Source of the DNA: Dichomitus squalens LYAD-421 SS1
Lineage: Eukaryota; Basidiomycota; Agaricomycetes; Polyporales; Polyporaceae
Assembly (NCBI RefSeq): GCF_000275845.1
Contig: NW_006766905.1
Span: 361,827-414,181, forward strand
Reading direction: 5' to 3'
DNA length: 52,355 nucleotides
A program made the translations under genes and the position numbers. Shown piece by piece: positions 32,438 to 43,949 of this stretch. The first letter of the stretch is position 1, and the number at the start of each line of letters is the position of its first letter. The notes beneath the pieces are model-generated. The model saw only the letters and a program-made list of their open reading frames with translations, searched no databases and was not told the DNA's origin.

Positions 32438-34576
32438 GCGAATGAGTAGTGACGCTAAGTATGCGTTGCGCGCGTACTAAAGCGTCGCGAATGTTGCTCT
32501 CAATTGTACTGTATCACACACGATGCCTCTTGTTTTTTGTATGCTCGTACTGCTTTCATCTATGAAGTATGCGTTGATAAATTAGCTTGCCTTGCAGTAT
32601 GCCAGGTCGGCGCAGGTCTGTATCTGTGTCTTACAGGGGGCTTTGAAGGGCAGAGAGACGGCTTTCAAAGCATAGGTGGGCAACAAGCTCACAGGTTATG
32701 TACTAAGTACAGTATGCACATACGTGCATGCTGCTCCCTGCCTGCCCGCCCTGGGGAAGTCTCCGCCGCCAGGGGAACCACGGGCGCGCTTATTACAGGG
32801 ATTACGTACGTCAGATGACTGACCGTCTCCCTCTGTGCGTTTGACGCGTCAGCGCTTCGGAGGTCCTCTGTTTCTGTCGAAGCCATGTCGTAGTAGTGGA
32901 CGTATTTTGCACAACGTATGTTCAGAAGGGAATCCGTCGATTGTCTTGATGCTGAAATCCATCCACCATTCTCAGGTCAGTGCCTGTCGTGACACATCCT
33001 TTTTCGCCTACCAACGCTGGGCCGGTCATGGTACCCGCTAAACGTGAGTCCGCACGAAAGAAAGATCCCGCGACTTTGCGCAGCTTGGATCATAGAAATT
33101 GTCTCCTTTTGGCGTCTGGACGTGTCTCCGGATGCATGGCCTTGTTCCTATACCGCTCTGTGACACGGCATCTTCCGCAAACTTAGGAACTAACTTCGTG
33201 ATCAAATACGAGGGTCGCCGTACCTCAAGCTTTGGTGCTCGCAAGCTCTCACCTCACGGGCCTATGCACATTGTCCGGGGGCAACAAAGCCTCCACATCC
33301 TCCTCTGTATTTCGTTCGTATCTTCCACTATCCCTCTCCTCTTGCGACGAGAACATCTGATAGGTCGTCGATTCTCCCAGCGGTCACGGCGTCGAGAGTT
33401 AGTGCACTATCCCAACTAGTACATCGCAGAACATGGTACCGTAAGTAGCCTATTTTATCTTGAACTACCTACAATGTGCTAGTCTGAAGTTTACTGCCGT
33501 CATAGGTCTCTAGCTTATCCTTCCGCTCCACCGCAAGGCAAAACCGCCAACACGCGTTGGTTCACATCTCGAGCCCCTGTACCTGCCTCCCCAGCCCAAG
33601 CGATCGTCGGCCTTCGTCTCGGTTCCTGCCGGGATTGCACTATCTGAATCCCGATTATCGACTTACTTGCGCGCCAGGGACCAAGCTTTCTCCGTTATCA
33701 CCCTCGGGGTGGTATCACGATCAGCTACCTGAGATGTTGAGTCGTGGGGAGTTGCCATGGACGCATAGCCTTCGCGCCGCCAACGTCCGTGAAAGAGGGA
33801 GAAGGGCTAACGCTGAAGCTCCCGACTCACTATCTCAAGGTGATAGATGCCGCCTCATCAATTACCTGCTCAATTCGCCCAAAGCACATCAGACCGCTCC
33901 TCCAAACCCCGTTCATCTGCTTTCGGAAGGTCCTTCACTACCTGCTCGTCTTCAAGGGAGTCAGGATTCCTTCCGAATCATCCTTCTCAAGATCAGCGGG
34001 TGTCATATATCAACCCAACAAGGCTTCTTGAGCGGCGATCAGCGAGGAGGTCCGCATCGAATGGGTAAACCTCTCGGTCACTCTGAACGAGAAGCTTTCC
34101 CTCCTCGGACTGTGTGGTAGACTCCTCGGTGTCCCACTTGCATAGACCGCGAGCACGTCAATTGCAATCCTATTAATCAACAATAGTGGAGTACGCACCT
34201 GGCTCGAGCCGCTCGACAGCATGGGGCACCTACGTGTGAGCATCCCGTTTGTCCGCTTGCCCTCGCTCAACGAAGATGAAGACGAGCAGCTAACGACGCC
34301 TCTGTCCTCGCGGCCGCCATACGGCAAGGTGGGTCCTGGAAATGCATCTCGGAACATGGCGTCAAAAGCAGCCACTTGTTCGTCTGCGACTTGCGGGACT
34401 GTGAACGGATGGCCGGAGATAGGTTGCATGTACGGAAGAGCCTCATCATAGCCATACACGCTGCCGTGCATCGGCATCGCACCAAGCACTGACGATTACT
34501 CTCAGAGTGCGATCGGCGCGGGCACGGTGGAATGATGTGGTGGGCTACAGAAGGCAAGTTCCCGGCGGACTCTTTT
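32438..34576. other. Intergenic region, no supported gene
   Basis: ORFs at 33557-34120 (+) and 34010-34489 (-) are the longest. The latter begins MLGAMPMHGSVYGYDEALPY and lies downstream of the zinc-finger pseudogene on the same strand, so it might be a remnant of the same locus. No motif supports either as a gene. Confidence 0.3.
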
Positions 34577-34985
34577 AGGTGGTGACGTAGCGATCGCTCA
34601 TCCTACACTCCGCATACGAACAGATGTGGCATTTGCGACGCAACTTGAAGTGAGAGTACGATAGAAGGTGGTTCTTGAGCCACCCCTTGCCCTTGCTCGA
34701 TTCCGTGCAGCCGCTCAACTTGCGCTTGGTTGACTGAGCAATGCCGTGTTTCCCTGGAGATAGGGCAAGAGCTCGTGGATGGTCATAGGCGGTATCGGCT
34801 CGTTGTCCCAGGTCGGAGGATCGTTGTGCCAGTCGACGCAGTGAACGTAGTACTCGTTCTCGCCCAGCGGTTTCTTGTAGTAGTATTGTTTGTTGAACGT
34901 AAAGAACTCGATGAAGTCTTCGTGCTCTGCCTCTTCAGGTGCCGGTCTAGTGTACGGCTACGGTCCGGCTCTACTGCCATTCTGG
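34577..34985 (-). pseudogene. Truncated, frameshifted copy of zinc-finger gene 1 (family C)
   Basis: The minus strand is very similar at DNA level to 27020-27390. It reads EEAEHEDFIEFFTFNKQYYY, then KPLGENEYYVHCVDWHND and PPTWDNEPIPPMTIHELLPY. After LQG a one-base deletion relative to gene 1 shifts the frame. The first finger Cys codon TGC is CGC. Similarity ends abruptly just after CHIC, so the second finger is cut off. Sequence corresponding to the first two exons of gene 1 was not found. The copy is inverted relative to both intact genes. Confidence 0.75.
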
Positions 34986-37889
34986 AGTCGAGCGGCTGTG
35001 CGGAGGGTGAAAATCCGTCCCGCGCTGCCTCGGCGTATTCGGATCCTCCGTCGTGGGCCGCCGCCTCGCTCGTCTTCGTCCGCGTCCCCGACTGCGCTGC
35101 GAGGCTGAGCGGTGTCATCGCGGTAAGCAGCGCGCCCTTTCCTCCCTTTCGTGCGTCCGTTACCAACGTGTCAAATGCACCCCCGTGGACACACCGAGCA
35201 GCGGCGATCGACACCACCCCCCTTGGTCCCGCCGCGCAGCGCGGGCGGACGACGGCAGTTCTGTCCGGATCCACGGAGCATGAACTGATGGACCGATTGG
35301 CCCAGCACCGGCCTGTCAACCACCAGAGTAGATTGACGAACGCGCGGGCGTCCTCGTCTGCTACGCGCTTGGTGAGGACGTCGCGGCGAATGAGGATGGT
35401 CCGGCGCGCCGATTCTGCGCACACGGGCGGCACTCCGGGCTCCGGAGCGCTTGTTGTCGGTCGCTGGGACTGTTGCGTCGCCCGGGACGTCCAGGCTGCT
35501 GGGCGTGCAGCCATCTTCTCCATCCCTTACCAGGACCGCTTCCGACTTTGCTGCACACTCGTGGGCCCAGAAGAAGGTGAAGTTGGCCCGCGCTGCGCGC
35601 ATGCGGCAGCTCGAGCCCAACCGCTCCTAGGACGCGAAGTGGCCCCTGGGTTAGTTGTGAGAGTCACATCACAGTCTGACAAACTGTTGTCTACCTCTGT
35701 TCGAAGCCAAAGTTGAACGCGTCCATGACGATTGCAAGAAAAGAAGAAGGGGTGGAAAGCTGCGTATGAAGAGCGATTTTGTGGACAGGAGGCTGCTCGA
35801 GAAGAGGATGAGCTCAACTACGGCGCGTTGCAGCATCCGCCCCGGCCCTCTGCGACGGATGGTAGTCCGTATCCACCAGGGTTGGCATCACGGAAGGCAC
35901 CGCCTTCTGCCAGAGCAAGCCCATAGATAGTGTAACACCTTCCGGATGATCCAGCTATCGACGCGCGCAGCGCGGGTATGACCGCTCGAAGGAGACGAAC
36001 TAGCCTATCGTACAAGCTGGACCTGGAGGCAGAGAGCAATTGGCTTTCTCTGCCGCTCGGGACATAGCCCGATACGAGGGCTGGCTAATAATTTGAGGTC
36101 AATGTCAATATACGCGCGCTTTCAACTTGATCTGTCAGCGCAATATGGACCACTTACCTCCCAAAACATGTGTGGCGGACGCAAGGATTGGCATGAGGTG
36201 AGCGAATCAGGGTTTCAGGAGGCATGTCGAGTGAATCGAGGAGGACTTGAGTGCTTGCGATTTTAGTGATGAGGTGGCCCTCTTATAATCGATTTTCAAG
36301 AGTTGCGGCGTAAACATGTTTGTCTCTCAGACGTGCGGACATAGCCTATAGTAAGACAAAGGGGTGGTTATTGCCCTGAAGGCAAAGCACATTCACGTAG
36401 CTCGCCATTAACGCATGCATTGCTTGTAACTTATGCGACGCAACGCGTTTGTTTGCGGCTATCATATGCCCGCGCTCGATCCATCAACAGTAGCCTCAGG
36501 CCAAAGGCGTTTTGCGCGTTGAGTCTTTTGACCCTACGATCATCACCTTCGTCTTCTGCAACAGTGATTGTTCTGACCTCGGCTCAAACCTGAACTGCTC
36601 AAAGGCTTATAATGATAGCTGATGCCACTGGGGGTCTAGACTGGTATGACATTCAAACGGTGCGGGGTCGTGCAAGTTTGTCGCCTCAGAATGCTGCGCC
36701 CGCCATTTAGCTCGGAATGCGACTTTCAGCATGTCTCAGCGACGCATTCTGCTAACTATTGATTGTCTAGAGATGGTTGTCAGATGCAGTTCCTCGTCTC
36801 TTATCAGACGTAACTGAGTGCCGAATACCATCTTGCCAGCACTACATCCGCATTAACCGATTGTGACATACCAGCACCATCATTCTTGCGTGTGCAGACG
36901 CCGACTCCTTTCAGTGTTGCGTCAGCAAAGGTACAGGTGTTGGCATGGAGTGTGACCAAGGCTATGTCCGTCTCGCGCTACATAGTTGAATGAGCTGAGT
37001 TCAACCACAAGTCATGCCGCCATATCTGTAGCTCGGCTCGTGCCCCGCGCTCATAGTCTTGCAGTCAGCAACTTCCTTTTGGTCCTCGATGGTCGTGCGG
37101 AGCATGCGATGCGATGTATGCGCTGATTCTATCTCTCCGTTTGGCTGACCAGTAGCGATGAACAGCGAGGGTGCGGCCACCGCGATAGGCTGTACTTCAG
37201 GCCTAGACCTGTAGACCCAACCGGACAAACGCAAGGAACGAAGGCCAAACATTCTGTTGTGGTCTCGAGGTGATCCCATCTCACGCTGTTACTGCCGTCT
37301 AAAAATGACTCGAACCGATTGAATGTGACCATTGGGCATCACTGGCAGCGAGGCGTCTTGCAACTTCCTCACCCAGGACATACGAACCAGAACTTCTAGT
37401 CTGCAACACTACTTCTAAATGTTTCCGGTGCGCCGTGGCATGAGCTTGTTAGCCATCGTGTTCCATACATTCCGACACCCAGAAGTAAAGAACTGCCCAA
37501 AGCTCACTGGACGGTATCAATAGTCTCATCAATGTTACGTCAGACGCCGAGTCCCCCGATTGTCTTGCAACTCCCATGTCTCCTACTCTAGACATTCACC
37601 ATATTGTCTGCAGATGATCATCAAGGACCCTCCTGATCTCATCCCATGGATTTTTCTCGGCCTCGAAGAGCTAACTGACCGTTCATCGTAATAGACACAC
37701 GTACTCTGCCGTCAGGCGCTACTAGTGGGGCCTACATTCCCATCCGTCCTCACATGTTCTCTGTCTCTGGCATATGTTCTCAGGTGTCCTGACTGCGTTT
37801 CCCACACTGTCTGCCTCTTTTCTCCGCTATCTTGCTGTGTTTTAAATGCTGGCTTCCGTGATAACGACTCCCACTCCTCGTCTCACAAC
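34986..37889. other. Gene-poor region upstream of the P450 gene
   Basis: The left 800 bases carry GC-rich ORFs on both strands (for example 34783-35523 minus, 34730-35716 plus), largely antisense shadows of each other and of the pseudogene. From 36.0 to 37.7 kb only ORFs below 100 codons occur. No transposon ends or RNA genes were recognised. Confidence 0.35.
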
Positions 37890-40228
37890 ATGGTCGTCCT
37901 CAGTGATGTTGTAGGGCCTCTGCCGCTCTGGCAGGCGGCTGCTGTTCTCGCCGCAGTCTGTTTCGCGTACAGCTACATCCAGACGCGTCGCAAGGTCGCC
38001 CGCGCTACTCCCCTGGCCGGTCCACCCAGTCCAAGTTGGCTCTTTGGCGTCCGCCACCTTGTTTCCAATAGCCCCGAGGCTCCCGCTATATACGAGAGAT
38101 GGGGCGAGGAGTTTGGATCAGTTTACCGCATCCCGGCACCGCTTGGATCTACACAAGTTGTCCTCACTGACCCAAAGGCAATCGCGCACTTCTACTCGGA
38201 GGAAACTTGGACGTATGTCCAAACCAAGCTGTCCAGGGTCGCGATCGAGGGTCTGGTACGTTGCATTCACACGACCGTTCCGCTGCTCTAGTAGGATTAA
38301 CATTCATAACTCTGTCATGGCAAAGTTTGGGCGTGGGCTGTTGTGGGCGGAGGGAGAATCCCATAAGAGGTATGTACGCCTGTCTTTCGTACAGTCGAAC
38401 ATCTGTATCGAATATGCATGAAGACAGCGCAAGGCCATCTCCCCTGCATTCAGCAATGTCGCGATTCGCAGGTTAACTTCGGTCTTCTACGACTCGGTGT
38501 ACAAGGTCCGCCCGTTCGCGTTGCGGTCTCCAAAGATCGCTTAACATCGTCGCACGCAGCTCAAGACCAATTGGGACAACCAGTTGGATTCCTCTGAGTC
38601 CGTTATGATAGACGTGCAGAAATGGTGCGTGTCTCGCTAGTGACGGTGTGCCTGCAGAGGCTAAGTGATCAATACCATATCCGTTCAGGATGAACCACGT
38701 CTCGTAAGTACCCACGTCTCCTTACCCAATATGGCTACGAAACCTCTTCTTCTAGTCTGGACAGCATTGGTATTGCCGGATTCTCGCATGATTTCGGCTC
38801 CCTTGAAGGCAGACCATCTGCGGTTGCTGAAGTATTTGACGCGATGGGTCACATCAAGCCTAGCGTAGTCACCGCAGCGGCGCTCCTCTTTGGCAACTTC
38901 TTACCCTTCCTCTGGCGTCTTCCTACCGACACACGCAGACTGCAGCTCAAGCTCAACAAGGCTATGGAGGACATTGCGATTCCCCTTCTTGAGAACACTC
39001 GAAGGGAGATGAAGGGATTGGGGGCGAAAGGCAAAGAGGAGAGGAGTATTATTGGCTTGTTGAGTGCGTTATCCTTGCATGACCATATTCCTGGCGTGAA
39101 TGCTCGGCTAAATGGAGTACCGCAGTCAAGGCCGAAGATGCCAATTCGAGCCTGCAGATGTCCCAGGAGGAGATCTTGGCACAGGTCGGGCTTAGCATTG
39201 GATCCCGCAACATAACGGTCTCTGACCTTCCCCACAGATGAAAGTGTTAATCCTAGCAGGATACGAGACAACATCGAGTGCGTTAGTCCTATTCTTAGCT
39301 GAACTGTGTTGTAACCTGAATGTTGTCGACCGTCTCGGACTTCAGTTAGTCTTACGGTGAGTGTCGTATCGAATTGGTCTCTGTGATTAGAGTCACTCAT
39401 TCTCATCATGTCAGTGGGCTCTGATTGAACTTTCTCGCAAGCCAGAGATGCAAGAACGTCTCCGCGAGGAACTGCGGGCGGAGTTCCCGAACTCCGACCC
39501 GACCTGGGAGCAGCTTACGAACGGTGCTGGTCTGCACTACCTCGACGCCGTTGTCCACGAGATTCTGCGTCTTCACGCTCCCCTCAATATCACCAGCCGC
39601 GTCGTATGGCCGATTCCAGCTTGTTACGCATCTCCGTCCCTACTGACCATGCCTATCTTACAGGCGGCCAAGGATGATATCATTCCGCTCTCTGCTCCCC
39701 TTCGGATTCCAACTGGCGAGCTGGTTGACCGTGTCGCTGTCACTGCGGGTCAAGGGGTGATCGTCCCCATCGGCTGCATGAACACCGCTGTCGCATACTG
39801 GGGTCCCGACGCCCACGAGTTCCGGCCGGAGCGCTGGCTCCAGAAGGATGGTCTCCCGAAGAAAGCTCAGGAGGTCCAGGGACATCGCCATCTGCTCACA
39901 TTCGTCGACGGACATCGTATTTGTCTCGGAAGGGGTTTTGCACTCGCTGAGTTCAAGGTGCGTCATTCCATCTCCAGAGACGACCATGCTACCCCCATTT
40001 TGTCGCTTCCCGATCTCATCTCCACTGCGTCTTACTTGTCGTTACGCCCTGACCACTTTTCGCTCGTCCGCATAGGCCGTCCTTGGAGTTCTGATCAAGA
40101 ACTACCGCTTCGAGCTCCCGGATGGACCCGAGACAAAGATCGAGTTCTGTCGCGGTGTCTTACCGCGTCCGCGTGTCGTTGGCCAGAAGGGCGCGAACGT
40201 CCCGATGCAAGTACGCCGCGTTGACTGA
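37890..40228 (+). CDS. Cytochrome P450 monooxygenase
   Basis: Predicted 541-residue membrane-anchored P450. Exons: 37890-38255, 38326-38369, 38424-38505, 38560-38624, 38689-38703, 38756-39063, 39126-39184, 39238-39277, 39346-39356, 39415-39603, 39664-39957, 40076-40228; all phases close. An N-terminal hydrophobic helix (about residues 12-28) precedes the proline hinge LAGPPSPSW. Diagnostic motifs are the C-helix WxxxR-like SHKRQRKAISPAF, the I-helix AGYETTS (320-326), the K-helix EILR, FRPERW and the heme loop FVDGHRICLGRG with ligand Cys480. Two micro-exons (15 and 11 nt) are needed to join conserved segments. The overall style resembles the large basidiomycete families with a CYP3/CYP4-like architecture, but the exact CYP family cannot be named. 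The substrate is unknown. It faces a decayed P450 and an MFS transporter downstream. Confidence 0.93.
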
Positions 40229-40871
40229 GTTTGTATTTGACCATGTGAAGTAGATTATATCATATTTTGACGAGTACTTCTGGACGCGCGTGAACACCAT
40301 ACCGCCCGTCGAATCGCGCTGGCTGGCCTGTCTAAGGATGCGATCGACCATTCGTCCCTATGAGCCCATGTGACCGATGTACCTGCGCCGTGGGCTTTCC
40401 TGAGCTTTCATGGCGTTCTCGGGCATCGTGAATTGCGCGTTGTCGGCTCGTCATGCCTGCCTAATACAGTTTACGGTTGGTGTGTGCGGTTTGCTTCGCC
40501 AAATATGTGCTTCTCATGTATCCTTCTTCGGCGACAACTGATCCGGGCTTGGATGGGCCTGCTTTTCAGAGACAAAAGTGCACATCGTCGTTTGGTACGC
40601 TTAGGTGATGTCTAGACCTGCCACTGTCGCAAATCAGACCAGCAGCCGAGTGTATATGAGTGGTTACATGATGAGGCTAGATATGAGACCCTAGTGGCGC
40701 GTACATCGTAGGCGCTGCCATCGTTGAACGTTCAAGTCCCGAATGGGAATCCTTCACACTGTTTTGCGCGCGTGAAGGATACATAAACTTTACTGCAAGG
40801 TACATCACGATGTTCGGAGCATATGGGTGGTATCAAGCACGATGGGTTGGTTCGTGCCCCTGCCACAAATA
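40229..40871. other. Convergent spacer between the two P450 loci
   Basis: 3' flanks of two convergent loci; short ORFs only. Confidence 0.4.
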
Positions 40872-43150
40872 TCAATCCCATGCTTTGAGTGTCTCATCCG
40901 CCTCCGCCGCCTCCTTGTGAATCATGCCCGCAACGTCCGGGAAGCGAGGCTGTATCACGCACTTGAATGGAGCAGGTTTGCGTGTTAAGCCGGAGACCAC
41001 TTGATTATTCATGTCCGGTAGGACAGTAGCTCCGGTTTCGTCCTGCGCGGGTTTGACGGTAAACGCCCACATGAACCTGCGCGGACGCCACCATCGCTAG
41101 AGGTTAACCCAAGTAGCATGTGTATAGGAATGCATAGCCTAACGACACCCACCTGGCGAAAAAAGAAGTACAATGATTGCAACGCGACGTGCATCCCAGG
41201 GCAGATGCGTCTTCCGAAGCCGAATGACAGCGTAAAGTCGAGCATCCTCGGATCGTCAGTCTTGAGAAATCCCTCCGGACTGAATCGCATCGCATCCGGA
41301 AACGTTTCCTCGTCCTTCATCATTGTACTGTGCATTACTTTTTGTGTTGGAACTCATCTTGGCTGCGAGAACAAGGAGGTACACTCACTAGACATTCGGC
41401 ACAATGATCGTCGTGCCTTTTGGGATAAAATGTCCTTGGTAGACATCGTCGGCGGCGAGGGCGTGAGGAACACCTCTCGGAGTAATGGTTTGCCAACGAT
41501 TCAGCTCTTTGACGAATGTGTCCAAACATGGGAGGGATGCTTGATCATCAAAGTTAGGGAGACGATTCCGACCAACGACGCGGTCAAGTTCCTCGTGAAC
41601 CCCTCTCATTGTGCATTTTGATTGTGGAGTATTGCGCCTGGAAGCAAGTGTAGACCATAAGAACCGACTTACTATCGATAGACACGAGAGGCACTCACAC
41701 AGACCGACCTCGATAGTACACAAGGTCTAGAGACGCGGGGCTCATAGCAACGACGACTTACAGTGTGCGAAGGCTGGTGGCGACTTGCTGTATCAATCCC
41801 AGCAGCGAACGGCGCAGCCATGGCAAAGGCCAGTTGAACGTCACTGATCCCGAGTGCCTCCTGATCCCGCAGGCTACGCGTGGCCATGCACTCCTTCGCG
41901 ATTCCCGTCTTCAAGCGATCCTCGACATCTTTGAGAAGCTCCATGTACAGCATCTCGGCCTTGCCGTATCCCTCGTCCCATCTGAACCTAAACCATTGCA
42001 TGAAACGCTGCAGCTATGTGAGCAAAAGGGAGGACCGACACAGAGACGATGTACCGGAAGATACATCAGCCACGGGTACTGTAAAAGAGCCTCGGACGTC
42101 ATATCAGCGAATGTGGTACGCCTGAACCAAGTGAACATACAGTCAAAACAGGGCTTGTGGCAACACTGTTAAATATTACACATCACTAGGGGCATATCCG
42201 GCCGCTTTGACAGCAGAAAGCTTACTTAGCTTCCTGGAAATCCATGACTTACATGAGCCTGTTTGATGGATATAGAATTAAAAGCCTCCGAGTCGTACGC
42301 ACCTTTCACAGCTTCTCCATTCCTCCTGTACTTCTCATCCTCCAATGTCGCAGTGCGTTGTCCGTAAGCGATAGAGAATGCCACGGACGTTGCGAATCTG
42401 GAGTGTATAATCTTCAGTGAATCTGATGCCTACCCAAGTCGGAGACAATAGCTCACAAAGTGATGTGATGACTGTACTGTTCCGGGGCTCGGAGAAAGTT
42501 TCGTAGAGCGATAGTCGCCTCGAGTGTTTGGTGCTCCCGGTATGCGAGCGCCGCCCGTACGTTCAAGCCCGTGTTCTGAATCTGTCACAATATGAACAGG
42601 ACTGCTGGGGCACTGTAGCACCTCAGTTGGCTGACCTTTCTCCATGTCCGCCACTGCTTAGTATAGGGCATGGTCAGGCCGCGTAGCCCCCGAGACAACA
42701 GCTCGTGCGCGATGATGAGACGCGGTCTACTCGAGTAGATCTCGCCACGTTTCTGCAGTAGGTCCCAAGCAATCTGCGCTTTGTTGATTACTTCGTGCTA
42801 CAGTCGTTAGTCGCCACAAAGAAACCGTGCGACGCGACAATTTGGCCTCTCACCGATGACCGGAGTAGCACCCCTCATTAACGAGAACATCGGACCTGCG
42901 TGATATGGTGAGACTGCCTACTAGATGGTGTCCGGGATGCATTGCAAAGATCAAAGCAAAACTCACCATAATCTTTCTGGACGGACTCGAATAGAGTCCA
43001 TTGTGGTACCTTTGGGCCTAGCCTGGCCGCATACGGCCCTAGAGAGGGCGGACCGGGAATGTCAGTCCGTCGTTTGTCATTTCTGACGAAGACGCGCTTC
43101 AAAATAATTGAGAGCGCGCACAAGAGAACGAAGTAAGATAGCGGTATCAT
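40872..43150 (-). pseudogene. Second cytochrome P450, probably decayed (CYP64-like style)
   Basis: The 5' exons are well formed: 43150-42967, 42895-42854, 42790-42636, 42581-42457 and 42397-42303. They give an N-terminal anchor, the hinge DIPGPPSLGPYAA, a C-helix WRTWRK and a typical QNTGLNVRAALAYREHQTLEATIALRNFL stretch split over two exons. Between 42302 and about 42080 no exon supplies the expected 25-30 residues before YPWLMYLP. The I-helix AGIDTAS is followed by an apparent extra C. The segment before VHEELDRVVG carries an apparent two-base insertion, so both are out of frame. The 3' part is again good: GVPHALAADDVYQGHFIPKG, FSPEGFLK, heme loop FGFGRRICPGMHVA and a C-terminus ending KAWD. 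Overall sequence style resembles the O-methylsterigmatocystin-oxidoreductase-like P450s common in agaricomycetes. Unusual splicing could still rescue it. Confidence 0.65.
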
Positions 43151-43949
43151 GGCAAAGGAGCGTGGCGTTATCGTAAGGGGGTGCGCATGAAGGCAAGTAT
43201 TTACGGAGTGTCGAGACACCTCATAGGCGCGCCGCCTAAGTCATGCGGTGTCCGAACTCCTTAGTAGGGAGCGTCGGGTGACAACTGCTATGAGGTACCA
43301 TGGAGCATCGTGAGGGAATATGAGGGGTGAAGTTTAAGCTGACAAACGTCGAGGGGCCCAGGCCGGGCACGACAAACAGCCTCGCATGCCCGCATCTATG
43401 CAAAATCCGCGATAGCTTCGCATTGAACTGCCTATCCCCGGTTTTCCGCCAAATCTGTGGCATCGGACTTGCGCACATGTCACAGACCATCGTGTTCAAC
43501 GCCTAAGGCACCACGAACATGATTTACGGATACGCACCAAGCGAGTAGATCACCTCTAACTCCACCTCTAACTCCGTAAGCCAGTGGAGGTACCCGAAAC
43601 TCGTGCGATCACACGATAAAGACGAGCCCTCGTCGATGCCTTCTGCGTGTCCTTCATAGATCCGACCTTCACAACCTAAATTACTTGCACTCGTCCGAGC
43701 GCACTTCGGCTCGAGGATAATGGTGCTTCTCGGGACTGTCCTTGCTGCGGTATCAGTCGCAACTGCACGCACTGCATTTCTCTAAACGGAAGTCATCAGT
43801 CCGACAAGTCCCATAAGGCCACTCGCGGTGCTCACCCTCCTGCGAACCTTCCACTCAATAAATACATGCCTATGTGCGATCAGATTATCTATTACCCAAG
43901 GCCCAGACTAACCAATCTACCGCGCTATCCGCTGACTTCTGGCTTATCT
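43151..43949. other. Intergenic region between P450 and MFS loci
   Basis: Upstream flank of the decayed P450 and downstream flank of the transporter gene. ORFs 43236-43499 and 43524-43772 (both minus) lack motifs. Confidence 0.35.

Noticed and set aside
34783..35523. 246-codon minus-strand ORF overlapping the zinc-finger pseudogene
   Set aside because: It uses the wrong frame relative to the family C protein; its right half has no motif and is GC-rich sequence open in several frames.
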